Below are positions 24,963-32,933 of a stretch of DNA of 49,495 bases, one piece after another. Each line of letters starts with the position of its first letter. The stretch's first letter is position 1. Under the pieces are notes generated by a model that was given only the letters and a program-made list of their open reading frames with translations, was not told the origin of the DNA and did no database searches. The DNA comes from Mycobacterium sp. 1423905.2 (lineage in GTDB: Bacteria; Actinomycetota; Actinomycetes; Mycobacteriales; Mycobacteriaceae), in assembly GCF_001673155.1 (NCBI RefSeq), contig NZ_LZLE01000088.1, forward strand, positions 1-49,495, given 5' to 3'. The position numbers were made by a program, and so were the translations under genes.

Positions 24963-26210
24963 TTGCCCACAGAGGTGCAAGAAGAGTCCCGCGTTGACCA
25001 ATTGTCACGTGAGCCCGAGCAGCACAGCTTGTCGGGCACAGACGAGTCCCGAACTCGACATTATCCAACGAAGCTTCTGCAATCCGATGCGGTTATTGCG
25101 CTAGCCATTGCCTTGGCATGGCAAGGATTCATGACGATTCTTGGCACCATACTGTTACCGGATGGGTCGGGCGGTCTGGGCCACACCATTCTGTGGGACG
25201 CGCAGTGGTACTTGAACATCGTGCGAGAGCAATATCTTTTCAATCCGGCGTCTCCCGCCTTCTATCCCCTGTTTCCCCTTATTGTCGGAACGCTTTCAGC
25301 GGTAACATTTCACAGCATTCCATACGCCCACCTAGGGTTCTTGGTCAATACCGTGTCCCTTGCGTTTGCCGTTGCAGCGCTTATGCGGATCTCCCGGATT
25401 TTCGGGTTGCGAAACTTTCGCTACGTCACGGTAGCGTTGTTCCTGGCAGCGCCGGCCGCGGTGTTCATGCACCTTTTCTATACCGAGGCCGTCTTTGTTG
25501 CTTTGGGGTTCTGGGCGTACGCGCTCGCGCTGCAGCGACGGTGGCTACTCATGGGCATCACGCTGGGATTCCTCACGGCCACGCGGCTACCCGCCGTACT
25601 CTTCGTCGGACTATGCGGACTGGAATACCTGCGCGCTTGCGGGTGGAGTGCCAAGAAGGCTTTCAATCGCGACTTGGCCGCTTTCATCGTGGCGCCCATG
25701 GGTTTCTTGCTGTACGGACTCTATTTGTTGGCCGTGCGCGGCGACTTCTTCGCGATGTTCAATGCCTACAAGTCGACGCGCGCATGGGGCTACCTTTCCT
25801 TTGAACCGAACTTTCTCTACTCTATCTTCAGATGCGGGTCCGAGACGGTTCGAGCCGTCGTCGGTCTACGGCGATTCGATAATGACATCACAGTCAACTA
25901 CGCCATCCCCCTTTTCTGCCTCATCGTCTTATTCGCTTGCTCAACATATCTGCTGTACTCTTACCGAGGCAAAGGAGTACCTCTTGGAATATTCGGTTTG
26001 TGTTCCATCGTGTTCTTCACCGTGAACAATAGTTTCGTAGCGGTGCACCGGTATTCACTGCCATGTCTTAGTATCTATCTCGTCTTAGCCCTGGTATACG
26101 CGAATTACCGACGACTACGGGCAATGGTGCTAGGTGTCGGCGTAGCAATGCTTGTTGCGCAGGCCACGCTGATTCACTTGCTCTTCGTGACGAAGGACTT
26201 TGCCGGCTGA
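24963..26210 (+). CDS. PIG-V-like GT-C mannosyltransferase family membrane protein
   Basis: A 415-residue protein with about 8-9 membrane helices. LWDAQWYLNIVREQY in the first outer loop is the W-D-x-x-W-Y catalytic-loop pattern of PIG-V-like enzymes, which transfer mannose from polyprenyl-phosphate donors, and FYPLFPLIVG follows as in that family. TTG 24963 is taken as start because GGAGG ends 4-5 bases upstream; GTG 24975 is the alternative. The gene has visibly lower GC than its neighbours: I counted 53% in row 25801-25860 and 50% in row 26041-26100, against 63% in row 27601-27660 of the nearby GT87-type gene. That suggests recent acquisition. It converges with the kinase gene. Confidence 0.75.
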   Translation: MPTEVQEESRVDQLSREPEQHSLSGTDESRTRHYPTKLLQSDAVIALAIALAWQGFMTILGTILLPDGSGGLGHTILWDAQWYLNIVREQYLFNPASPAFYPLFPLIVGTLSAVTFHSIPYAHLGFLVNTVSLAFAVAALMRISRIFGLRNFRYVTVALFLAAPAAVFMHLFYTEAVFVALGFWAYALALQRRWLLMGITLGFLTATRLPAVLFVGLCGLEYLRACGWSAKKAFNRDLAAFIVAPMGFLLYGLYLLAVRGDFFAMFNAYKSTRAWGYLSFEPNFLYSIFRCGSETVRAVVGLRRFDNDITVNYAIPLFCLIVLFACSTYLLYSYRGKGVPLGIFGLCSIVFFTVNNSFVAVHRYSLPCLSIYLVLALVYANYRRLRAMVLGVGVAMLVAQATLIHLLFVTKDFAG

Positions 26211-26218
26211 TTCGCCAA

Positions 26219-26863
26219 TCACACCGGCGAAACCATACCAACGCCTTCAATTATCGAGTCATTGATGACCAGGTCGTAGTTTGCTTTGTCGGATCGATCC
26301 ACCCACTCGGACGCTGCGGCCGAAGCTTTTCCGGTGGCAATATGTCTCGCGACGAGGCGCTGGCGGCAGACATTCCAGTCGACGTCGAGAAACCAGGGTT
26401 GGTCCACGTACGCCGAGACCTCCCGCCAAGGGCCACATCCGAGCAGTAGGTAATTGCCCTCGAGCACAACAATATTCGTCTCGGGAGTTATCGCAATGCT
26501 GGCCGCGACGGGCTCGTGGAGGTCCCTGCGGTAGTCCGGTACATACACCGTCTGCGGGCCAGGTTTCCGAATGCGAGCCAGGGCGGCCAGGAATCCGTCT
26601 ACATCGAACGTTTCGCGTGCGCCTTTGATGGGGGCAATACCCTTTGCCCTCAGTTGCCGGTTCGACAGGTGAAAGCCATCCATCGGCATGACCACCGCGG
26701 AATGGTGCTCACCGGCATTAATCTCGTCGACAAGAACGCTTGCCAGAGTCGATTTTCCTGATCCCGGTGGCCCGGCCAACCCGATAATTATCCGCTCATG
26801 AGCGCGGCTTTCGATTTCCACCATGAGCGCAGACATGATCGTGCTAGCCGCGTTCGTGGTCAT
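26219..26863 (-). CDS. P-loop nucleoside/sugar kinase (uridine kinase/PanK-like)
   Basis: A 214-residue kinase. The Walker A motif GLAGPPGSGKSTLASVLVDE is near residue 30, then VVMPMDGFHLSNRQL, KGARETFDVDGFLAAL, YVPDYRRDLHEP and the Walker-B-like IVVLEGNYLLLG; near the C-terminus are DVDWNVCRQRLVARHIATGK and DLVINDS. This is the pattern of the FrcK/YggC-like nucleoside/nucleotide kinase family in the phosphoribulokinase/uridine kinase group. The substrate is unknown. ATG 26863 is chosen because TAGAGT (26876-26871) lies 7 bases upstream, a leaderless promoter; inner ATGs at 26836 and 26824 are possible. It is divergent from the GT87-like gene. Confidence 0.82.
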   Translation of the reverse strand: MTTNAASTIMSALMVEIESRAHERIIIGLAGPPGSGKSTLASVLVDEINAGEHHSAVVMPMDGFHLSNRQLRAKGIAPIKGARETFDVDGFLAALARIRKPGPQTVYVPDYRRDLHEPVAASIAITPETNIVVLEGNYLLLGCGPWREVSAYVDQPWFLDVDWNVCRQRLVARHIATGKASAAASEWVDRSDKANYDLVINDSIIEGVGMVSPV

Positions 26864-26993
26864 AATGCTTACTCTAGGTGGGCTTTCGGCGCGGCTTCCT
26901 GCGTTTCCGGGCGGCATGGTCAAGGCAGCGGGAGGCCGGACACGGGCTAGTATTGCGCGGACCACACGCCGACGGACCGCACGGAGGGTTGCC

Positions 26994-28343
26994 GTGCCGC
27001 AAGCCGAGCAATCCGCCTCGCGCAGCGGCCGCCGCCGGCCACTCATCATGTGCGTCGTAGCGCTCCTCTTGACCGGCGTCAGCCTCGCTCACAAGCTCTC
27101 CTGCACGACGCTTCAGACGGGCCCCGACGGTGTCCCAGTACCGTGGCTGACCCGGGTGAGCCGAACAGGGTGCTACTCGGACACCGTCACGCTCTACGGA
27201 AACCGCGACCTGGCCGCGCACGTGTTTCCCTACATCCACAGCTGGTACACCACCGACCCACCCGCCTTGCATGGCGGTGCGATCGAGTATCCGACGCTGA
27301 CCGGCCTCTGGGCGTGGGCGACGGCGTTGCCGAACTCGACGGTGCAGGGATTCCTGGTGACGACGGCGCTCTCATTCGTGCCCGCTGTTGTCGTCGCGAC
27401 GTTGTGCCTCGAGCGGATCTCAGGCCGACGCGCATGGATCTGGGCAGGCACTCCCCCGCTCACGCTCTACGGCCTCTACAACTGGGACGTCCTGCCGGCC
27501 GCTGCCACCGCGGTGGGACTGGCTGTGGGGCTTGGCTTTCCGCGCGGCTGGTCGCCGACGACGCGGGCGGCGGTGGTCGGTGCCGCATTCGGCGTCGGTG
27601 GCGCACTGAAGCTGTATCCTGTTGCCTTCCTGGCGCCACTGGTGCTGGCCATCCTCCTCGATCGCAATCAGGGTCACTCCACGACACGGTGGCGCGGCGC
27701 AGGCGCCGCGGTCGGAGCGGCCGCGGCAGTTCTGCTTGTCGCCAACGTTCCATTCATCGTTGCGAACCGGGCCGGCTGGCTGTCGGTGTTCCGGTTCCAG
27801 GCGGAACGACCGATCGATGTGACCACCTTGTCGATCTGGTGGAACGGGGCGGGCCGGCTGCTCGATCCCGATTCCAGTGGCCAGCACCTTCTCCATGTCG
27901 CGGCGGCCGTAAGCACCACGATCGGCGTACTGGCCGTTCTAGGAGCGGGCACGGTCATCGGCCACAGAACGGGCACGGTGCCGTGGGTACAGACCGCGGC
28001 AGCGATGCTCTGCGTCTACCTGTTGCTCAACAAGGTGCACTCACTTCAGTACGTGATCTGGCTGTTGCCGTTTTTCGCCGCCATCCGGATAAGAAGCGGC
28101 TGGGTCGTCGCCTACCTGCTCGCCGATCTTGCGGCATTCATCGGCTGGCATCGGACGAATTACTACCACTCCCTTGGCAATCCGAAGTTCACGTGGGCCG
28201 ACCTAGCGCTTAACTGTGGCGTTTGGGGCCGCGCGGTCCTACTCCTCATACTCGCGGTGGTCTTCCTCCGTTCCCGAACGGTGGCGTCAGCACAGCCGGC
28301 GAACAACACCGCGCTGAAGCCGGTCGAAGACGCTACGAACTGA
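26994..28343 (+). CDS. GT87-like (DUF2029) polyprenyl-phosphate mannosyltransferase
   Basis: A 449-residue protein with about 10 membrane helices. The loop after the first helix contains SDTVTLYGNRDLAAHVFPYI and GGAIEYPTLTGLWAW, the acidic/EYP pattern of GT87 and related actinobacterial mannosyltransferases such as PimE. Those enzymes add mannose to phosphatidylinositol mannosides or arabinogalactan on the periplasmic side; the acceptor here is unknown. GTG 26994 is chosen because GGAGGG ends 7 bases upstream; the in-frame extension to 26823 overlaps the divergent kinase gene. The kinase-to-GT87 gap of 130 bases holds both promoters, including TAGTAT at 26949-26954. Confidence 0.77.
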   Translation: MPQAEQSASRSGRRRPLIMCVVALLLTGVSLAHKLSCTTLQTGPDGVPVPWLTRVSRTGCYSDTVTLYGNRDLAAHVFPYIHSWYTTDPPALHGGAIEYPTLTGLWAWATALPNSTVQGFLVTTALSFVPAVVVATLCLERISGRRAWIWAGTPPLTLYGLYNWDVLPAAATAVGLAVGLGFPRGWSPTTRAAVVGAAFGVGGALKLYPVAFLAPLVLAILLDRNQGHSTTRWRGAGAAVGAAAAVLLVANVPFIVANRAGWLSVFRFQAERPIDVTTLSIWWNGAGRLLDPDSSGQHLLHVAAAVSTTIGVLAVLGAGTVIGHRTGTVPWVQTAAAMLCVYLLLNKVHSLQYVIWLLPFFAAIRIRSGWVVAYLLADLAAFIGWHRTNYYHSLGNPKFTWADLALNCGVWGRAVLLLILAVVFLRSRTVASAQPANNTALKPVEDATN

Positions 28344-28392
28344 CCGGCCGGTTTCTACCTCGGCGAGGGGCGCCGCCGCTAAGGTGCGGTGA

Positions 28393-29322
28393 ATGCTGCA
28401 TCTACGGGTCATTGCGCCCAGCGAGTCGAGCGAATCGGTACTCGAAGTCCTTCGCCGTGAAGCCGGGGCGACCCATATCGTCGTGCACCGCGAAGCGGCG
28501 CTGGAACCGCGCGGTGATGAGATCACCGCCGACATAGCCCGGGAGAGCGCCAACGACGTCATCCAGCAACTCAAGTCACTCGGGATAAAGCGGCAGGGAG
28601 CAATCACCCTCGACGTGGTCGACACCGTCGTCTCTACAGCCGCATATCGCGCCGAAGAAGAGGCGGAAGGAGATCCCGCAGACGCTGTCGTCTGGGACGA
28701 GTTGGCCGAGAGAACCCGCGAAGAGTCCACGCTCAACTTCACCTTTCTGACCTTTCTGACACTGGCCTGTCTGATCGCGGCGGTCGGCGTCGTAACCGAT
28801 TCCCCGGTGACGGTGGTCGGCGCGATGGTGGTGGGCCCAGAGTTCGGACCGCTCGCCGCACTCGGGGTAGCGATCGTGCGGCGCCGCGGTTACCTCGCGC
28901 GCCGGGCGGCGCTGGCGTTAGTGGTCGGTTTCCCGGTAGCCATGGCTGTCACGGCGATCGGCGTGCTCGCCGGTGAGGCGGTGGGTTGGATCAAGCTAGG
29001 AACCATCAGACAGCTGCAACAGGTGGATTTCATCTTCCAGGTCGGCCCGCTGTCGTTCGTGGTCGCCCTGTTCGCCGGCGCGGCGGGCATGCTGTCGCTG
29101 GTTTCGGCGAAATCGGCTGCGCTGGTTGGTGTTTTCATATCGGTGACCACCGTCCCGGCCGCAGGGTTTGCCGTGGTCGCCGCGACCGTTGGCGATTGGC
29201 AAGTCGCCCAACAGTCGGCAGCACAACTCGGCGTGAATCTTGCGGGGATCGTGTTGGCCGGGGTGCTTGTGCTCTCGGTCCATCTTCGGACCAGTTCGCG
29301 GCGTCGAGCCGCCAGGGGTTGA
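28393..29322 (+). CDS. DUF389 family membrane protein
   Basis: A 309-residue protein with a soluble N-terminal region (1-115; MLHLRVIAPSESSESVLEVL) and a six-helix membrane domain. The family signature is GVVTDSPVTVVGAMVVGPEF followed by GPLAALGVAIVRRR, and the later helix GVFISVTTVPAAG, both typical of DUF389 (TIGR00341-like) proteins. Function is not established; the family is often discussed as a hydrophobic-domain transporter. ATG 28393 is preceded by AAGGTG. It is 49 bases downstream of the mannosyltransferase and may be read in the same transcript. A strong hairpin follows the stop codon. Confidence 0.85.
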   Translation: MLHLRVIAPSESSESVLEVLRREAGATHIVVHREAALEPRGDEITADIARESANDVIQQLKSLGIKRQGAITLDVVDTVVSTAAYRAEEEAEGDPADAVVWDELAERTREESTLNFTFLTFLTLACLIAAVGVVTDSPVTVVGAMVVGPEFGPLAALGVAIVRRRGYLARRAALALVVGFPVAMAVTAIGVLAGEAVGWIKLGTIRQLQQVDFIFQVGPLSFVVALFAGAAGMLSLVSAKSAALVGVFISVTTVPAAGFAVVAATVGDWQVAQQSAAQLGVNLAGIVLAGVLVLSVHLRTSSRRRAARG

Positions 29323-29323
29323 C

Positions 29324-29346
29324 GCCGGCCCTCGGGACGGGCCGGC
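29324..29346 (+). terminator. GC-rich hairpin after DUF389
   Basis: GCCGGCCC-TCGGGAC-GGGCCGGC is a perfect 8-base inverted repeat with 7-base loop that begins 2 bases after the stop codon. There is no U-tract, as is usual in mycobacteria. Confidence 0.65.
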
Positions 29347-29489
29347 CTAGTCGCGAAGCTGATGCAGCCTCACCGTAGCCCGGCAACATCAACCGTAAGC
29401 TGTCGTGTGCCTCGACGTCGGTCTCTCTCGACAGGCGCAAACTGTGAATAGTTGCCATAATGAGCCACCAACTAACAAAGGAGTGGTTG

Positions 29490-29786
29490 ATGGCCGGAAA
29501 AGGGTCGGGATCTCTGACGTCACGACAGGGCGGCTCGGACTGTCCTAAGCGGTTGCTATGGGTCACCGCGATATTGACTGGCGTAGCAATGTATTGCGGC
29601 GCTGGCGCCGCTCAGACGCTGGCCGGTGATCCGATTTCACGCACCGCGACACCCGAAGACCCTTGCCTGTTGAACCACACTTGCGGGGAAGAAACTCCTG
29701 GCGCCGTAGAAGAGTTGGAATCGTATTGCAACACGATGAAAGACAGAGGGATTTTCTGGATACCGGAGTGCGCCCGTTTCAATTAG
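29490..29786 (+). CDS. Small exported cysteine-containing protein
   Basis: A 98-residue protein starting at ATG 29490, chosen because AAGGAG ends 6 bases upstream; the ATG at 29460 lacks a ribosome binding site. Residues 18-45 form an uncleaved or cleaved signal segment (RLLWVTAILTGVAMYCGAGA). The mature part has cysteines in PCLLNHTCGEE, SYCNTM and PECARF, enough for two disulfides. Nothing like it is familiar to me in function; short exported Cys proteins of this kind are common in mycobacteria. It is followed by a separate leaderless gene, so it is probably monocistronic. Confidence 0.6.
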   Translation: MAGKGSGSLTSRQGGSDCPKRLLWVTAILTGVAMYCGAGAAQTLAGDPISRTATPEDPCLLNHTCGEETPGAVEELESYCNTMKDRGIFWIPECARFN

Positions 29787-29863
29787 CCGTCCGCGTGGCG
29801 GGCCGGAGTAACCCGGCTATCGCGATGAACGACGGCTGCGCGCGTCGCCGGTAGATTTCGGCT

Positions 29864-30484
29864 ATGCCGTCGAGTGTTGAGAACCTCTTGCAAGCTGCCC
29901 AACTCAATTGGGCAGGAGTGGTTCCATGGCGTAGCAAGGTGCCACTCGACGGACCTGGCGTCTACGTTGTCTCCTTGACTCAATCGCCTGATGCCGTTGT
30001 GTCACAGCCCGTTTGCCCAATGTCGACTACAGCGGTGCAGGAATTGCTCGATGCACGTCACGAACTCTTGCTTGACGGTCAACGACCCAGCCGCGACCAA
30101 CTCGCCGAACGTATCGCGTCAATGTGGTTGCCCGACGAAACGGTCTTGTATGTCGGTTTAGCGGGGACGTCGGTCGCTGAGCGCGTGCGGCAGTACTACA
30201 ACACGCCGCTTGGCGCTCGTAAGCCACACGCCGGAGGTTGGCCGCTGAAGACCCTGGTGGATCTGGACGAAGTATGGGTGCACTACGCGGCCTGCGCGTC
30301 GGTCGACGTCGCTGAACGGACAATGCTCGACGCCTTCCTGGACGGCGTTTCCGCTTCGGCGCGTGCGACTGCTTGTGATCCCGAACTGCCGCTGCCGTTC
30401 GCTAATCTGACCGTCCCGCGTGGTGCTCGAAAGCGGCATGGCATCAGCGGCGCGCGCGAGTCACGAACACCTCGATCGCGCTGA
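29864..30484 (+). CDS. GIY-YIG-like small protein
   Basis: A 206-residue protein. GPGVYVVSLTQSP near residue 30 and VLYVGLAGTSVAERVRQYYN near 93-112 give the spaced GVY...LYVG...R pattern of GIY-YIG folds, with a 45-residue insertion between the two strands. The later part, PLKTLVDLDEVWVHYA and ERTMLDAF with a Glu, continues like the domain in restriction-type or repair nucleases. It lacks any accompanying DNA-binding domain, and the tail is basic (RGARKRHGISGARES). No ribosome binding site is present; TAGATT (29852-29857) lies 6 bases before ATG 29864, so the mRNA is probably leaderless. Nuclease activity is an inference. Confidence 0.5.
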   Translation: MPSSVENLLQAAQLNWAGVVPWRSKVPLDGPGVYVVSLTQSPDAVVSQPVCPMSTTAVQELLDARHELLLDGQRPSRDQLAERIASMWLPDETVLYVGLAGTSVAERVRQYYNTPLGARKPHAGGWPLKTLVDLDEVWVHYAACASVDVAERTMLDAFLDGVSASARATACDPELPLPFANLTVPRGARKRHGISGARESRTPRSR

Positions 30485-30522
30485 GTCACAACGGTCCTTC
30501 CTGACGCGCCGTCACGACTAAT

Positions 30523-31386
30523 TCACTTCTTGCGGTGGGCGGCAATGACATCAGCATTTGCCCGCGCCTGCGCCTCAGCGGCCAGCGTCGAAGCCGCGTT
30601 GGCATGGGCGATCGCTTCTGCGGCGTTGGTTGCTTGCTTATCGTGCGCTGCCGCCAAGTACCGTTTCGCTTCTTCGAGTCGGGTTTTAGCCTCTGCCCCG
30701 ACATCCTTGCCGTGCCTGGTCACATAGTCGGAGATTTGGTGCAGTCTGGCGTCCGCCCTGGACATTGCCCGGTCGAGCGGGAGATCGCTCCCTTCGATGT
30801 TGACGTCACCACGTCTTGGCGCGCGGTGTCGGCGGCGGGTCAGGACGAGAAGGATTCCGATCGCGAGCAGCAAGACGGCGATGATGGCGGCAATCGCGAT
30901 TGGCAGCCAAGTCCGTGGCGACTTGCTTGCCGACCTGTCCAAAGCATCAGCCACAGCGATAGCGGCGCCGCTCCAGTCTTTTGCGGCCAACGCTGGTTCG
31001 ATTTGATTGCGTTGCAGCGTGTTCAGGTCATCCGCTGGTAGCCCTTTCGGCAGGGTGAACGTGTACGACTTGGTGTTCGTCGCCACGGCCAGCAGCGCGT
31101 CGTGGTCGCCCATTCCGCTTGCGCTGCGAGTTTGGTCGGCCCAGTTCTCAGGTTTGAACCGGGAGAAGTTGTCGACGTAGGCGATCCACAGTTGGATATG
31201 CCGATCACGGCTGAGTCTGTCGATCGCCGAACTGACGGTCGCTCTTTGGGAGTCTGTCAGGACGTTACTGCTGTCAGTGATGTGCTGGGTGAGCTTCGAC
31301 GGCGGTTGTGCGGCGACTGGGATAGCCAGCAGCAACGCCGTTGCCAGGGTCGTCAGAAGCGCACCGAGTTTGCGAGCAATCCGCAT
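30523..31386 (-). CDS. TPM-domain membrane-anchored protein
   Basis: A 287-residue protein. After the signal peptide (LGALLTTLATALLLAIPVAA) comes a TPM domain, with ITDSSNVLTDSQRATVSSAI, RDRHIQLWIAYVDNF and LLAVATNTKSYTFTLPKGL. A single membrane helix (about 165-185, IAIAAIIAVLLLAIGILLVL) leads to an arginine-rich stop-transfer sequence and a cytosolic Ala-rich coiled coil to the end. TPM proteins (YgcG family) occur in the envelope and some are phosphatase-like or assist photosystem repair; the mycobacterial role is unknown. ATG 31386 is chosen by the signal peptide; no ribosome binding site precedes it. Divergent from the peroxidase gene. Confidence 0.78.
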   Translation of the reverse strand: MRIARKLGALLTTLATALLLAIPVAAQPPSKLTQHITDSSNVLTDSQRATVSSAIDRLSRDRHIQLWIAYVDNFSRFKPENWADQTRSASGMGDHDALLAVATNTKSYTFTLPKGLPADDLNTLQRNQIEPALAAKDWSGAAIAVADALDRSASKSPRTWLPIAIAAIIAVLLLAIGILLVLTRRRHRAPRRGDVNIEGSDLPLDRAMSRADARLHQISDYVTRHGKDVGAEAKTRLEEAKRYLAAAHDKQATNAAEAIAHANAASTLAAEAQARANADVIAAHRKK

Positions 31387-31447
31387 AGGGCAATTTACCC
31401 CGGCGCACATGCTCTTGTAGAGGCCGAGCAGTGTTAGCGTCAGGAGC

Positions 31448-31936
31448 GTGACCCTCAAAGACATTCCCCTGACCACGCTTGACGGCCAACCAGCCACGCT
31501 GGCCGAATTGTCGCACGGCGCAACGCTTGTCGTGAACGTCGCCTCCAGGTGCGGACTCACCCCGCAATACACGGCATTGGAGAAACTCGCCAAGGACTAT
31601 GGCGACCGGGGCCTGACGGTTATCGGCGTCCCGTGCAATCAGTTCATGGGCCAGGAGCCCGGCACGGCAGAAGAGATCCGAACGTTCTGCTCGACGACAT
31701 ACGGGGTGACGTTCCCGTTGCTGGCGAAGACCGACGTCAACGGGGAGGACCGCCATCCGCTCTACGCCGAGCTGACCAAGGCGGTCGACTCCGACGGCAA
31801 GGCCGGCGACATTCAGTGGAACTTCGAGAAGTTTCTCATCGCGCCCGACGGTCAGGTGGTCAACCGGTTCCGGCCGAGGACGGAACCAGACGCGCCCGAG
31901 GTTATCGACGCCATCGAGGCCGTGCTGGCGGGCTGA
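31448..31936 (+). CDS. Glutathione peroxidase-family thiol peroxidase
   Basis: A 162-residue thioredoxin-fold peroxidase. The peroxidatic cysteine is in NVASRCGLTPQYTALE, the catalytic Gln in VIGVPCNQFMGQEPG and the Trp in IQWNFEKFLI, giving the Cys-Gln-Trp triad; the resolving cysteine is likely the one in PCNQF or TFCSTT. Actinobacteria lack glutathione, so the electron donor is probably thioredoxin or mycothiol-dependent. GTG 31448 is chosen because TAGCGT (31435-31440) lies 7 bases upstream, a leaderless promoter. Divergent from the TPM gene with a 61-base gap; convergent with the nitronate monooxygenase (3-base gap). Confidence 0.9.
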   Translation: MTLKDIPLTTLDGQPATLAELSHGATLVVNVASRCGLTPQYTALEKLAKDYGDRGLTVIGVPCNQFMGQEPGTAEEIRTFCSTTYGVTFPLLAKTDVNGEDRHPLYAELTKAVDSDGKAGDIQWNFEKFLIAPDGQVVNRFRPRTEPDAPEVIDAIEAVLAG

Positions 31937-31939
31937 CCC

Positions 31940-32896
31940 CTACGGAGTAAGCAACCTGACAAGCTCCGCGGCCGGACGCACGTCGGTGATCCGCCCAACG
32001 TTCGCGCCTGCGTAGAGCGGACGCGCATCGACCAGCTCGGCAGGCGCGTCATCGGAGGGTGGTTGGGCAATCGCATACGGCAACCACGGGGGCACTTGTG
32101 CTGCGACAAAACGGGTTTGGGCTGAGTCCGGCATCGCGTTGGCGAGGTGGGAGGTTATGCGGTTAACAAAACGAATCCAGCGCGGCCCCCGAGGGTCGCT
32201 CGCTAACCAACGCCGAGTCGCATTGTTCGGGACCACCCGGTGCGGCGCGTCAGGCCACCCCAGCCCGAAAAATTCGGTCAGCACCGTCTCATTGGCCTCC
32301 ATGCAACGCTTCTTGTACTCCGGATGCGCGCGACACTCTTCGCTGAGTAGAAAGCGAGTCCCGACTACGGCGGCAGCCGCACCGGCGTCCAGCGCGTCTC
32401 GCACGCCTTGGACGTCCACGATTCCGCCTGCGACCAAGATAGGGATGGTCACCGCCTTGCGCACTTGTTCGAGCAACTCCAGCGCCGGAGTCGTCCCGCG
32501 AACGTGACCCCCAGCCTCAACACCCTGCGCTATCACACCATCGGCACCAGCAACCGCCGCCGCTTTCGCCTCGTCGACCGACCCGCATTGGTGAATCCAA
32601 GTGTTCGGAGTAAGCCGACGAGGAGCGCCCCAAAACGTCACAACCACATCAGCGTCAGCGGCCGCTTCCACATCGCCACGACGCACGAACGGAAGCAACA
32701 GGTTGACCGCGATTGGTCGCCCAGTCAGCCTCCGTGCGGCAGCGACTTCTGCTGCGATCGGCGCACGCGCGCCGGCGATCGTCCCGAGAGCACCTGCCTC
32801 CGACACCGCCGCCGCGAGTTCATGTCCCGCAACGGTGCCCATGCCGGCCTGAACGACCGGCACGTCCAAACAGCGCAGATCAAAGATGGCGGCCAC
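31940..32896 (-). CDS. Nitronate monooxygenase-family FMN enzyme
   Basis: A 318-residue TIM-barrel flavoprotein of the 2-nitropropane dioxygenase family. Seen motifs: PVVQAGMGTVAGHELAAAVS at the N-terminus, GADGVIAQGVEAGGHVRG (FMN and substrate loop with the catalytic His), PILVAGGIVDVQGVRDAL and GAAAAVVGTRFLLSEEC (phosphate-binding). It oxidises nitronates or related carbon acids in the cytoplasm. ATG 32896 starts directly at the first barrel strand. The GH2 gene on the same strand ends 37 bases upstream, so the two may share a transcript although their functions appear unrelated. Confidence 0.88.
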   Translation of the reverse strand: MAAIFDLRCLDVPVVQAGMGTVAGHELAAAVSEAGALGTIAGARAPIAAEVAAARRLTGRPIAVNLLLPFVRRGDVEAAADADVVVTFWGAPRRLTPNTWIHQCGSVDEAKAAAVAGADGVIAQGVEAGGHVRGTTPALELLEQVRKAVTIPILVAGGIVDVQGVRDALDAGAAAAVVGTRFLLSEECRAHPEYKKRCMEANETVLTEFFGLGWPDAPHRVVPNNATRRWLASDPRGPRWIRFVNRITSHLANAMPDSAQTRFVAAQVPPWLPYAIAQPPSDDAPAELVDARPLYAGANVGRITDVRPAAELVRLLTP

Positions 32897-32933
32897 TGAC
32901 TACAGGCTACCCACGAGAGGTCTGGGGCAGATG

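Noticed and set aside
27050..28213. 387-codon plus-strand ORF
   Set aside because: Shifted frame within the GT87-like gene; arginine-rich and without membrane helices.
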